The notes below the pieces were generated by a model. That model worked only from the letters and a program-made list of their open reading frames with translations. It did no database searches and had not been told where the DNA came from. From IMG/VR virus record IMGVR_UViG_3300035670_013267, positions 1-38,904 of that record: 38,904 nucleotides of DNA. One strand, given 5' to 3'. The position numbers were made by a program, and so were the translations under genes. The DNA is from a virus. Positions 30,726-37,767 of the stretch are shown in pieces; positions within the stretch are counted from its first letter, which is position 1; each line of letters opens with the position of its first letter.

Positions 30726-31041
30726 TTAATAGTGCCTCCTTGTATACTTTGCCTAAACCGATGTAATCAATCTTTTCTAAATACCGTTGGTCAAATTCTT
30801 CTATTACATCTACAATGCTATTTTGAGTGACAATAGCTGTTAATTCATGACACTTTAGCTGTGCTTTTTTATCATATTTAAAGATTTTAAACCACATCTG
30901 AAATACTCCATCTTCATCTGCAATTTCATTTCCGAAAAAGTCAGTACTATCAATTTCATCGTTTTCATATTGTTCCTTGTTTTGCTTTTTAGGCGGCTCT
31001 GTTAAAAATCGATCTAATGCATCTGCTTCACTACGATTCAT
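30718..31041 (-). CDS. Hypothetical protein upstream of the annealing gene
   Basis: 107 aa (MNRSEADALDRFLTEPPKKQNKEQYENDEIDSTDFFGNEI...). Acidic N-terminal half, beta-rich C-terminal half (FKIFKYDKKAQLKCHELTAIVTQNSIVDVIEEFDQ). GAGGTC before ATG. Not recognised; position suggests a recombination accessory. Confidence 0.6.
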   Translation of the reverse strand: MNRSEADALDRFLTEPPKKQNKEQYENDEIDSTDFFGNEIADEDGVFQMWFKIFKYDKKAQLKCHELTAIVTQNSIVDVIEEFDQRYLEKIDYIGLGKVYKEALLND

Positions 31042-31069
31042 TCACAAGACCTCATTTCTGTGATATAAT
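31041..31069 (+). promoter_or_regulatory. + strand promoter of a short terminated RNA
   Basis: TTCACA (31041-31046), 17 bp, TGA-TATAAT (31064-31069, with extended -10 TG). Near-consensus. Expected start at about 31076. Confidence 0.65.
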
Positions 31070-31075
31070 TTTTCT

Positions 31076-31127
31076 TGTATAATTTTTGTATGTGCCTTAA
31101 TCGTTGGCAGACGATTGGGCATTTTTT
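31076..31127 (+). ncRNA. Very short + strand RNA (~52 nt)
   Basis: Between promoter and terminator there are only about 17 bases before the terminator stem, so the product would be little more than a hairpin RNA. It lies antisense in the gap before the gene at 31041 and could interfere with transcription of the - strand operon. It may also be a decoy or remnant of a lost cargo gene. Confidence 0.4.
31093..31127 (+). terminator. + strand terminator
   Basis: TGCC-TT-AATCGT (31093-31104) pairs with ACGATT-G-GGCA (31111-31121), loop TGGCAG, then TTTTTT. It reaches the last codon of the neighbouring - strand gene. Confidence 0.75.
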
Positions 31128-31428
31128 ATAACTTCCGACAAAAATTTGCAAATTCATCGCTTGTTACCTCTTTGAAACATTCGAATTTCTTCTCTTTTCC
31201 ATCTGAATAATAAATATTGATAATTGGAGTATCCCAATCACTTCCCGGAATTCCAGCAATAGTCTTTACTTTTCCCAAGTCAATAATATATTTGCCTTTT
31301 TCCCAAACAGCTTCGGCAGTCCAAAAGTAATCTGATAGAGTTCCTAAAAATACTTTATCAACATCTGCATTATCCACTTCGACATCAATTAGCTCTTTAG
31401 CTTTTTTAAAATCATATAATTTTGGCAT
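31126..31428 (-). CDS. Hypothetical protein
   Basis: 100 aa (MPKLYDFKKAKELIDVEVDNADVDKVFLGTLSDYFWTAEA...). Beta-rich with KYIIDLGKVKTIAGIPGSDWDTPIINIYYSDG; no family recognised. GAGG before ATG. Directly follows a 36-aa gene. Confidence 0.65.
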   Translation of the reverse strand: MPKLYDFKKAKELIDVEVDNADVDKVFLGTLSDYFWTAEAVWEKGKYIIDLGKVKTIAGIPGSDWDTPIINIYYSDGKEKKFECFKEVTSDEFANFCRKL

Positions 31429-31539
31429 TCAAATACCTCTTTTCTTTTTTTGTTGAGCAATATATATCCGCCCCTTTTGTTGCTGGTACCATAAATCAGC
31501 AAGTTTTTTTGTTTGCTCTAGTTTTTCTATTCTGGTCAT
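31429..31539 (-). CDS. Very small basic hypothetical protein
   Basis: 36 aa, read directly: MTRIEKLEQTKKLADLWYQQ... ending AQQKKKRGI. AAGGAAT ten bases before ATG; stop adjoins the next ATG. Basic helical peptide, unknown. Confidence 0.45.
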   Translation of the reverse strand: MTRIEKLEQTKKLADLWYQQQKGRIYIAQQKKKRGI

Positions 31540-31557
31540 TCTTTTTATTCCTTTCTC

Positions 31558-31566
31558 TGGTATAAT
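31558..31566 (+). promoter_or_regulatory. Extended -10 promoter of the DUF1508 gene
   Basis: TG-G-TATAAT immediately upstream of the + strand DUF1508 gene; no clear -35. Start about 31573, giving a leader of some 20 nt. Confidence 0.5.
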
Positions 31567-31593
31567 TTATTTACTAAGCTTGGAGGGATGCTC

Positions 31594-31779
31594 ATGTATT
31601 TTGTTATAAAAAAATCTAGTGATGGTAAGTACTACTTTTTAATTAAAACAAGTGAACATGAAGTAGTATCATCCAGTAAAACGTACTACTATAAAGCTTC
31701 TGTAATTGATATCATCGAATCCATTAGATTAGGAGTCGACCCGAAAACAATTGTTGTTGATACTACATATGGTTTCTGA
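31594..31779 (+). CDS. DUF1508 (YegP-like) small protein, + strand cargo gene
   Basis: 61 aa from ATG at 31594 (MYFVIKKSSDGKYYFLIKTSEHEVVSSSKTYYYK...), seven bases after GGAGG; an ATG at 31588 is too close to the site. The sequence follows the DUF1508 pattern: F.I.KSSDGKYYF.LKAxNGEVI..S..Y.xK. Family members are small two-repeat beta-alpha proteins; this one has one repeat plus a tail (SVIDIIESIRLGVDPKTIVVDTT). It is a single-gene + strand insert with its own promoter. Confidence 0.7.
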   Translation: MYFVIKKSSDGKYYFLIKTSEHEVVSSSKTYYYKASVIDIIESIRLGVDPKTIVVDTTYGF

Positions 31780-31854
31780 TATTTGGAATAGTTTTATCTA
31801 TTTACTCTGATAGTTTATTGATGTTTCCATAATGATTAAATTAATATTCTTCTG

Positions 31855-31884
31855 CTCCATGCTACTCGGAATAGTTTGGAGCTA
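31855..31884 (+). terminator. Possible weak terminator after the DUF1508 gene
   Basis: GCTCCA / TGGAGC with a 16-nt loop, followed by TATTTATTTGTTTTC on the + strand. Confidence 0.35.
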
Positions 31885-31942
31885 TTTATTTGTTTTCTTT
31901 TGTTCTTTGAATATTTTGTTTAGCATTTCATATTCCCCTTTT

Positions 31943-32083
31943 CTATCTACCTGCAATAGCCATTGCAAAAATACAAATTAAAAATACGACGTTACCTATC
32001 AGACTTACATACGCAATTGCTTGAACTCGTCTCATTCGAACCCTAGGATGCTTGGCAATTGCCGCTAGCCCTCTTTTATTCAT
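31943..32083 (-). CDS. Small membrane protein
   Basis: 46 aa from ATG at 32083, seven bases after GGAGG; ATG at 32089 is too near. Read directly: MNKRGLAAIAKHPRVRMRRV... with a hydrophobic helix IAYVSLIGNVVFLICIFAMAIAG at the end. Basic N-terminus in, one membrane segment. Unknown. The stretch from 31780 to 31942 holds no other gene. Confidence 0.6.
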   Translation of the reverse strand: MNKRGLAAIAKHPRVRMRRVQAIAYVSLIGNVVFLICIFAMAIAGR

Positions 32084-32094
32084 TTTCATTCCTC

Positions 32095-32286
32095 CTAAAT
32101 CGTACTTAATACTGATCCTCGAAATCCCTGATTCAATTTTGCTTCGTTATCTCCGCCGATAATTGATTTAGATTTCTTGTGGTACAAACGATGTTGCCCC
32201 TTAAAAATTACTACAAGAGTATTTCGATAGTTTCCTGTAGTATCTATAACTTTTAATTCTTTACCTTTATATTTAATTATTTCCAC
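32095..32286 (-). CDS. Small hypothetical protein
   Basis: 63 aa from GTG at 32286 (VEIIKYKGKELKVIDTTGNYRNTL...), because AAGGAG is six bases before this GTG; ATG at 32304 has no site. Beta-rich with GQHRLYHKKSKSIIGG. Unknown early protein. Confidence 0.6.
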   Translation of the reverse strand: MEIIKYKGKELKVIDTTGNYRNTLVVIFKGQHRLYHKKSKSIIGGDNEAKLNQGFRGSVLSTI

Positions 32287-32296
32287 AGGATTCTCC

Positions 32297-32482
32297 TTAT
32301 ACATGGATTCTATTTTGAATTTCTAAATATCTTAAAAATTCAAGTTCTCTTTCAATTTGATAGGCTTTTCCTTCGGTCAGTTGTTCTGATTGTCTAAGCG
32401 CTGCTCTATCATCTTGTAGCTGTTTACGCTCTTTTTTGATTTGGTTGAGTATCCAACTTTCTTGTTCAGTTGTATAAGTCAT
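32297..32482 (-). CDS. Small coiled-coil hypothetical protein
   Basis: 61 aa from ATG at 32482 (MTYTTEQESWILNQIKKERKQLQ...), with GGGAGA before it; ATG at 32500 is less likely. Mostly one charged helix. Unknown. Confidence 0.6.
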   Translation of the reverse strand: MTYTTEQESWILNQIKKERKQLQDDRAALRQSEQLTEGKAYQIERELEFLRYLEIQNRIHV

Positions 32483-32492
32483 AATATTCTCC

Positions 32493-33206
32493 CTATGCAA
32501 TGTCGTTTAAGTCAAAGCTCATTTGTCTTACAACTGTTTTTGTGGCTGTGGACGGCTCCCAGTCATTGATATATTCAATTACGATTGGATAATGTTTCTC
32601 TCTTAATTGTGATCGAGTCCCCACGCCTGTGATTTGTTTAATACCTGAATTAATATCTTTGTATAACTTTCCACGCTGTTCCTTTGTGATTTTCCCAAAT
32701 CCTTTTGCAACTTCTGCTACTCGTTGATGAACTCGGCGTGATAAGTAGCCATAATCATCTGCACCGATTTTTTGATTGTCTTTTAAGTCGGCTACTTCTT
32801 TTTCTATTACATCTACACGCTCATTTGTTTCTTCATTTGCTGATAAAGCAAGTATCGCCAATTCTCTTTGCGAGGTTGGAAGTTTAGGCTGTTGAATTTC
32901 TTTTTCCATTAGATTAAAAGCTTCAATATATTTCAGTTTGAATTCCAACACTTTTTGAGAGTTATTAAAACCTAATACTGCTAGCGTAAATCCATCTCGA
33001 TTCATATAAACAACACGGTAAGCCTGTTTGTTTTGCGGATGAATATAAGTGTCTTCACAAAATAGGTCTGCATATTTTTGTGCAAGCCCCTCTTTCAAAT
33101 CATCAATTGCTTTTAAAACAGCTCTGTGTTCTTTTCCGAAAGCTTCAGCAACTTGTAAACTACTTGTTACTGCCTGTTGATCTTTCATAATTACTAAATT
33201 TGTCAT
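32493..33206 (-). CDS. Rha-family regulator with ORF6C domain
   Basis: 237 aa. Residues 1-105 are Rha (VIMKDQQAVTSSLQVAEAFGKEHRAVLKAIDDL... YRVVYMNRDGFTLAVLGFNNSQKVLEFKLKYIEAFNLMEK); residues ~115-237 are ORF6C (LAILALSANEETNERVDVIEKEVADLKDNQKI... QRVAEVAKGFGKITKEQRGKLYKDINSGIKQITG). Both occur in phage antirepressor-type proteins that interfere with repressor function. It is encoded early in the Cro-side operon with another antirepressor-like gene. Confidence 0.9.
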   Translation of the reverse strand: MTNLVIMKDQQAVTSSLQVAEAFGKEHRAVLKAIDDLKEGLAQKYADLFCEDTYIHPQNKQAYRVVYMNRDGFTLAVLGFNNSQKVLEFKLKYIEAFNLMEKEIQQPKLPTSQRELAILALSANEETNERVDVIEKEVADLKDNQKIGADDYGYLSRRVHQRVAEVAKGFGKITKEQRGKLYKDINSGIKQITGVGTRSQLREKHYPIVIEYINDWEPSTATKTVVRQMSFDLNDIA

Positions 33207-33223
33207 TTGGTTTACTTCCTTTC

Positions 33224-33257
33224 TGATATAATTTAATTATCAGCAAGTGGTCTGCTG
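33224..33257 (+). promoter_or_regulatory. Extended -10 promoter with start-site hairpin before the DUF2321 gene
   Basis: TG-A-TATAAT (33224-33232). The expected start at ~33239 is followed at once by a hairpin, AATTAT-CAGCA / TGCTG-AA-ATAATT, that would stabilise the 5' end. No good -35. Confidence 0.5.
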
Positions 33258-33269
33258 AAATAATTTAAG

Positions 33270-33764
33270 GTGGTGAAAATCATAACTCAAAAATTTCAAA
33301 AAATTTGCTTGAATGGACATCAATTATGCGTTACATCAAATAGTCCTATCGATCCAAATGAGTTCTGTTCCAAATGTGGTGTGAGTGTAATCTCTACTTG
33401 CCAATCATGCAATGCACCTATAGAAGGATGGTATGAGAACGATAACATTGTATATATTGGGTCTAGAAACGCCGAGAAACCTGCTTACTGTAAAAAATGT
33501 GCTACGCCTTATCCTTGGACGGAACAAATTTTAAATAACGCTATTGAGCTAATCGCTTTAGACGACAATCTGAGTGACAATGATAAGCAACTAATCAAAA
33601 CTGCAATTCCTGATTTATTGGTAGATACTCCTAGAACGCAGTTAGCAGAAGCGAAATTTAAAAAAGTTTTTCCTAAGGTTTCTACATTTGTTAAAGATTC
33701 AATGTATAATTTGCTTGTAGATGTTCTTTCCGATGCAGCTAAAAAATCACTTTTTCCTGATTAA
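33270..33764 (+). CDS. DUF2321 zinc-ribbon protein, + strand cargo gene
   Basis: 164 aa from GTG at 33270 (next GTG 33273); AAGG lies just before, so the exact start is uncertain. Three Cys pairs: FCSKCG, STCQSCNAP, YCKKCATPYPW, giving zinc ribbons at residues 30-85; the rest (TEQILNNAIELIALDDNLSDNDKQLIKTAIPDLLVDTPRTQLAEAKFKKVF) is helical. This is the DUF2321 layout; role unknown. It stands alone on the + strand between two - strand regulators, with its own promoter, and converges with a small zinc-ribbon gene with 26 bases of overlap. Confidence 0.75.
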   Translation: MVKIITQKFQKICLNGHQLCVTSNSPIDPNEFCSKCGVSVISTCQSCNAPIEGWYENDNIVYIGSRNAEKPAYCKKCATPYPWTEQILNNAIELIALDDNLSDNDKQLIKTAIPDLLVDTPRTQLAEAKFKKVFPKVSTFVKDSMYNLLVDVLSDAAKKSLFPD

Positions 33765-33903
33765 GGTTACCGCATTTACAACAATAGTTATCTTTTTTCA
33801 TGATTACACGATTACACCAATTGCACTTGGTATAGTCGTGTTTTCTTTTTAGATATTTCAAATAGCCATTTTTGGGAATTTGCTTTTTTATTCTATATCT
33901 CAA
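33739..33903 (-). CDS. Small zinc-ribbon protein
   Basis: 54 aa from TTG at 33903, seven bases after GGAGG. Read directly: LRYRIKKQIPKNGYLKYLKR..., then KCNWCNRV and CCKCGN, two Cys pairs 17 residues apart. It overlaps tail-to-tail with the DUF2321 gene, itself a zinc-ribbon protein. Function unknown; likely nucleic-acid or protein binding. Confidence 0.6.
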   Translation of the reverse strand: MRYRIKKQIPKNGYLKYLKRKHDYTKCNWCNRVIMKKDNYCCKCGNLNQEKVIF

Positions 33904-33961
33904 TTGAGTTCCTCCTTACTTATTCCGTCTGTATTTGTTACATTTACCGTATTTACCAGTT

Positions 33962-34300
33962 TTAGTTGCTCCCTTTCTTTAAAATATCTGCAAAATTTTC
34001 ATCTAAAAATTCAAGCATTTTTCTTCTTTGAAAAAGATAAGTATCGCGACCGTCCCCTGGATAATAAACAAAACCATCTTTATTTTTATCTACGTCCAAT
34101 ATTTTTCTATATCTGGGATTTTTCAATACATTACTGGTAAACCATTCATATCCACGATTTACCCTGTATAATACTTCTTTCAACGTCATCCAGTTTCCTG
34201 TCTCATCAGCTTTTTTTAATTCTTCATATTCAACTTTAGAGATAATAACGTAATCTGAAGGTACTGGAATTTTAGCTTCTAAGTATTGTGTTTGAGACAT
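33962..34300 (-). CDS. DUF771 family protein (excisionase-like)
   Basis: 112 aa (MSQTQYLEAKIPVPSDYVIISKVEYEELKKADETGNWMTLKEVLYRVNRGYEWFTSNVLKNPRYRKIL...). The TGNWMTLKEVLYR..RGYEWFTSNVLKNP segment is the DUF771 hallmark, a winged-helix DNA-binding domain common just after antirepressor genes in Firmicute phages. It may serve as excisionase or early regulator; no other Xis candidate is seen. Confidence 0.8.
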   Translation of the reverse strand: MSQTQYLEAKIPVPSDYVIISKVEYEELKKADETGNWMTLKEVLYRVNRGYEWFTSNVLKNPRYRKILDVDKNKDGFVYYPGDGRDTYLFQRRKMLEFLDENFADILKKGSN

Positions 34301-34315
34301 GAATGTACCTCCTAT

Positions 34316-35056
34316 CTAATTTTGTTCAATTAATGGCAACCATCCATTTTGTTTCATAATTTCATAAATAAATAATCTTCCTTTTTGAGTCCATTTCGTA
34401 CTCATACGACTGTTTTCATCATCAATTACATGTGTGAAACTTTGGGTATAGCCCTTATCTGCATAGTTCTGATACAAAAACCACATGTCACCTTGTTTAA
34501 ACTGAATTCCAAATTCATGCAATAAACTATTTAACTTACGTGCAGATATTCCATAGTCCTTTGCTATCTTAGTTACAGATAACAACGTTTTATTTTGAAT
34601 CACTAAATCATAGTAAGTTGCTTTAGGTTGTAATTCATTTACTCTCTGTTCAGCCATTAAACGTAAAGTTCGTTCTTCTTTATACTTAGTAACCACATCT
34701 AGTAATAAGTCAGGATTATCTAGCAATTCATCTTTTGCATACATTCCATACTTGCGAATTTGTGGTAACACTTCAGTTGCTAACCAATCTTGAAATTTTT
34801 CAGCTAAAGCATTGTTTGCTTTGAATGCTAATTTATAAACCATTGGTTCGCTGATAAAATCGGTTTTCGCAACTTCTTGCGAAAGATATTTTTTTAGGTA
34901 TCCGTTGATAGTTCTCCATCGAACATATTCCTTACCATTCTTCACTTCTGTGAATCCTAAACTTCTTGCTACTGTCTCAACATCAAACAACGATTCACCT
35001 TTTTCAGTTTTGACTTCTAATTGAAATAGATTATTTTCAAATATTTGTGTATCCAT
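34316..35056 (-). CDS. Phage antirepressor (Bro-N + ANT/KilAC domains)
   Basis: 246 aa from ATG at 35056 (MDTQIFENNLFQLEVKTEKGESLFDVETVARSLGFTE...), seven bases after GGAGG; ATG at 35062 too close. Residues 1-110 are Bro-N (YVRWRTINGYLKKY..., ALAEKFQDWLATEVLPQIRKYGMY); residues ~145-246 are the ANT domain (SVTKIAKDYGISARKLNSLLHEFGIQFKQGDMWFLYQNYADKGYTQSFT). Such proteins relieve repression when the prophage is induced. Second gene after cro. Confidence 0.93.
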   Translation of the reverse strand: MDTQIFENNLFQLEVKTEKGESLFDVETVARSLGFTEVKNGKEYVRWRTINGYLKKYLSQEVAKTDFISEPMVYKLAFKANNALAEKFQDWLATEVLPQIRKYGMYAKDELLDNPDLLLDVVTKYKEERTLRLMAEQRVNELQPKATYYDLVIQNKTLLSVTKIAKDYGISARKLNSLLHEFGIQFKQGDMWFLYQNYADKGYTQSFTHVIDDENSRMSTKWTQKGRLFIYEIMKQNGWLPLIEQN

Positions 35057-35067
35057 TTTCATTCCTC

Positions 35068-35259
35068 CTATCTAATTTTGTGATCTCTAATTACTTCTAA
35101 AATAAAAGCATTTACCGCTGGTCCCTTATCTTTTCCACTCAAAACACGCTGAATCCATGTTCTTGACTTACCATAAGCAGTTGCAAGATCTCTTTCTGAA
35201 ATATTGTTCTTTTCCATAAATGATCTAATAGCTTCACGACCACTATTAATATTGCTCAT
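35068..35259 (-). CDS. Cro-like repressor
   Basis: 63 aa (MSNINSGREAIRSFMEKNNISERDLATAYGKSRTWIQRVL...). A short helix-turn-helix protein (ISERDLATAYGKSRTWIQRVLSGK). It is the first gene under the leftward early promoter, the place of Cro. AAAGGAGAT before ATG. Confidence 0.8.
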   Translation of the reverse strand: MSNINSGREAIRSFMEKNNISERDLATAYGKSRTWIQRVLSGKDKGPAVNAFILEVIRDHKIR

Positions 35260-35316
35260 GTTTTATCTCCTTTCCGTTTTTTGAAAGAAAACTGGATAGA
35301 ATTTTTGTAAAAACTA

Positions 35317-35345
35317 TTGACTTATGTATACAAATATTCTACAAT
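35317..35345 (+). promoter_or_regulatory. Rightward (repressor) promoter with operator copy O1
   Basis: TTGACT (35317-35322), exactly 17 bp, TACAAT (35340-35345). The operator-like TGTATACAAATATTCTACA covers the spacer and -10 (35325-35345). Expected start about 35352, nearly 200 nt before the repressor start, with no other good + strand promoter nearer. Confidence 0.7.
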
Positions 35346-35463
35346 CAGGACATAGTTAATAAGCCAATAACAAAGCCTTTATTTTGCACTCGGTCGCCAA
35401 ACTTAATGCTGTAAGGTGTGTTTTTAGTTTGCTTTTTTTCTATCCAATTAACTTACAAGGATA

Positions 35464-35516
35464 ATTATATACATATTTTCTACATTGTCAACACTTTTGT
35501 AGATTTTTTGTATACA
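35464..35516 (-). promoter_or_regulatory. Leftward early promoter with operator copies O2 and O3
   Basis: On the - strand TTGACA (35491-35486), 16 bp, TATAAT (35469-35464), both perfect. Operator-like repeats: O2 at 35466-35486 (TATACATATTTTCTACA) lies between -35 and -10; O3 at 35497-35516 (TATACAAAAAATCTACA read on the - strand) lies just upstream. Start about 35457, with a leader of ~200 nt before cro. Confidence 0.8.
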
Positions 35517-35549
35517 TTTTTCTTTGTATTCCTAGAAAGGTTGATACAA

Positions 35550-35933
35550 GTGGATTTATACGAAAAAATAAAATTACTTGCTAGCGAAAAGAAAATGTCA
35601 ATAAGACAATTAGAAGAAACATTAGGATTTGGGAATGGGGTAATTAACAGATGGCGTAAGAATACCCCTGGTTCTGACAAATTGAAAAAAGTAGCTGATT
35701 ATTTCGATGTATCTATTGATTATTTGTTGGGCCGGACAGAAAATCCCAATTTTTCTGTTTCTGCAGAGAAAGATCAGGTTAAAGACAAAGAGGAAAATGA
35801 ACTTTTAGCTGCGTTTCGAATGGAAAGTGAAGACATGACAGAAGAAGAAAAGAAAAAATTCAATAGTTCTCTTAAAGGCATGATGAAAATCGCTAAGGGA
35901 TTGTTGAATGATGACACTAAGTGGAAAGATTAA
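35550..35933 (+). CDS. CI-like prophage repressor
   Basis: 127 aa from GTG at 35550 (VDLYEKIKLLASEKKMSIRQLEETLGFGNGVINRWRKN...), nine bases after AGAAAGG; a much longer frame to the left would cross the operators and is rejected. HTH_3 domain at residues 1-65 with the SIDYLLGRTE ending; the acidic C-terminal part (KEENELLAAFRMESEDMTEEEKKKFNSSLKGMMKIA) lacks a LexA-type protease. With an ImmA-like peptidase gene next door, induction is probably by cleavage from that peptidase or by antirepressor. Confidence 0.9.
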   Translation: MDLYEKIKLLASEKKMSIRQLEETLGFGNGVINRWRKNTPGSDKLKKVADYFDVSIDYLLGRTENPNFSVSAEKDQVKDKEENELLAAFRMESEDMTEEEKKKFNSSLKGMMKIAKGLLNDDTKWKD

Positions 35934-35946
35934 TTGGGTAACTGCT

Positions 35947-36867
35947 ATGACGAAATATGAATATCAACACGTAACGACAGATGAATATTTAGATTATGTA
36001 AAAAAAGCAAATATATTACTTTCAAATATAGCTCGTTTTCAAAACATTGAAATTAAGGAATTAACTTATAAAAATATAATTTCTTTTTTTCAATCACAAT
36101 TTAATATACACTTTGCTTTTTTTGAAGCTGATCCTACTGAGATCTTTTCATTAGATAATGAATGGCCTTCAACTCAAAGTGACTTATCATGGATAAGATA
36201 CAAAGATTTAGTCTTTAATGCAGATTTTCAATTTTTGCCTATCGGCATTGTCAATAGAATTTCAGGCATCACAATTCCAAGCGGAAAAAGAACATTAATA
36301 ATGATTAATCAAGATCGTGTGCTTCAACGAGTTATATTTACTATCTTACACGAGTTGTGTCATTTCTATTTTCATATCCTTGATGGTAAAAAAAAGCAAG
36401 TTTTTGTTTCATTAGCCAATGAGCAGGTAGAAGGTCATTATTCTCCTGAACTAATACCATTTGAAAACGAAGCGAACAATATTGCATCTATTCTTTTCTG
36501 TCCAACAGAGCGATTAGAATATATGCTTGAGAAAAAATATAGATTTAAAGACATGTGTAGAGCTACTAAAATGAGCGAACCAGCTATGCACAATCGTCTT
36601 TTAAACTATTTTGAACATATATTACATCTGCCACAGCATTTAGCTTTAAACTATGTATTCAAAATACGTAATCAAAATATCAATATTTACCACGCAATAA
36701 ATTATAAGATTAACGCTAAAATTGCAGAAGAACAAAAACGTGCAGAAGAAGCTTCTAAAATTGCATTACAAAAAGCATATATAGATAAATACGGGAGTAA
36801 GCCATTTTGGCAAGATATTTTTGAAGAACTTGGATTATACTCTGATGATGATACTAACAAAAAATAA
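35947..36867 (+). CDS. ImmA/IrrE-type metallopeptidase
   Basis: 306 aa from ATG at 35947; an earlier ATG at 35908 would overlap the repressor gene. HELCH (His135, Glu136, His139) in FTILHELCHFYFHI is the zinc site, with ENEANNIASILFCP as the third-ligand helix. In ICEBs1, ImmA cleaves the repressor ImmR; the repressor-peptidase pair here has the same layout. The C-terminal 60 residues are a charged helix (NAKIAEEQKRAEEASKIALQKAYIDKYG). No strong ribosome-binding site; possibly coupled to the repressor gene. Confidence 0.88.
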   Translation: MTKYEYQHVTTDEYLDYVKKANILLSNIARFQNIEIKELTYKNIISFFQSQFNIHFAFFEADPTEIFSLDNEWPSTQSDLSWIRYKDLVFNADFQFLPIGIVNRISGITIPSGKRTLIMINQDRVLQRVIFTILHELCHFYFHILDGKKKQVFVSLANEQVEGHYSPELIPFENEANNIASILFCPTERLEYMLEKKYRFKDMCRATKMSEPAMHNRLLNYFEHILHLPQHLALNYVFKIRNQNINIYHAINYKINAKIAEEQKRAEEASKIALQKAYIDKYGSKPFWQDIFEELGLYSDDDTNKK

Positions 36868-36893
36868 AAAAGCCCGTGCGACAACACGGACTT
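36861..36893 (-). terminator. Leftward-facing terminator behind the ImmA-like gene
   Basis: AAGCCCGTG (36870-36878) / CACGGACTT (36885-36893), 9 bp with one mismatch, loop CGACAA. On the - strand it is followed by TTTTTATTTTTT; on the + strand there is no T run. It would stop antisense transcription entering the repressor module from the right. Confidence 0.65.
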
Positions 36894-36955
36894 AAAACCT
36901 CATCTCGAGATTTGCTTATAAAAATATTATAACAAAAAATAGGAGTGATTGAGAA

Positions 36956-37693
36956 ATGAAAAAAATTGTTTTACTAGGTTTATCATTATTATTACTATCT
37001 GCTTGTTCGAATAACACAAAAAAAGAAGCAAACGTTAGTAGTTCATCTACTAGTATTTCATCAAGCGCTAAAGAATCATCAAGTGACACGAAAGAAAAGA
37101 GTCAAAGTTCTACGTTAACAACATCTAGTGTTGTAAATTCATCTACTATTGAAGAACAGACACCTCAAGTAGGCCTTAATGATTTTGTCGGAGGCTGGGG
37201 TATCCCTCAAAGTGATAATTTATTCTTTATAAATGCTGACGGAACATTGACTAGCACTACTCAATCAAATGCTCCGCTCCAAAATTTGAGCTTTAGCATT
37301 GATGAAAATGGCAATCAAATAATGTCATATGTTTTAAATAATACTCCAGGAACATTAGTCAAAAATATAGATGGTACTTTGTCAGCTGGTGGACAAGTTT
37401 ATAGTTATCTAGGTAATATTACGATGGAACAATTAATTGAGAGAAACAATCAAGGGCAACAAGCAGATGTTCAACCTTCTGAACCACAACAACAAGCTGA
37501 AACTACGCAAGCACCTAGTGAAGAACCTCAAAATTCCGAACAATCTGGAGAACAGGCAGTTTATGACCAATTAGGAAAAAATGAACTCGGGCGTGACTTT
37601 GCTGCACGACACGGATTAACTGTTGAGCAATTAGAAGAGTTAAATGGTGGAAACTGGGCCTATTATCCTGGCATGTATCTTCGAGTTAAATAG
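36956..37693 (+). CDS. Prophage lipoprotein with LysM-like C-terminus (probable superinfection exclusion)
   Basis: 245 aa. Lipobox LLLLSAC with lipidated Cys17 after a basic signal peptide; a long Ser/Thr-rich linker (residues 25-70); a central beta-rich domain starting VGGWGIPQSDNLFFINADGTLTS; a Gln/Glu/Pro linker; and a C-terminal LysM-like segment LGRDFAARHGLTVEQLEELNGG..YYPGMYLRV. It sits between the repressor and integrase, the known place of surface lipoproteins that block DNA injection by related phages (Ltp of Streptococcus TP-J34). It should act on the outer face of the lysogen. Confidence 0.8.
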   Translation: MKKIVLLGLSLLLLSACSNNTKKEANVSSSSTSISSSAKESSSDTKEKSQSSTLTTSSVVNSSTIEEQTPQVGLNDFVGGWGIPQSDNLFFINADGTLTSTTQSNAPLQNLSFSIDENGNQIMSYVLNNTPGTLVKNIDGTLSAGGQVYSYLGNITMEQLIERNNQGQQADVQPSEPQQQAETTQAPSEEPQNSEQSGEQAVYDQLGKNELGRDFAARHGLTVEQLEELNGGNWAYYPGMYLRVK

Positions 37694-37767
37694 AATCCCT
37701 CTCTTTGACGGGTCTACACGTTTTTGATTCACAACAGGCGTTTTAATCAAATATTGGAGGTGATACA

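Noticed and set aside
35418-35549. N-terminal extension of the repressor to 171 aa
   Set aside because: It would translate across the operators and leftward promoter; GTG at 35550 has a good site and matches family starts.
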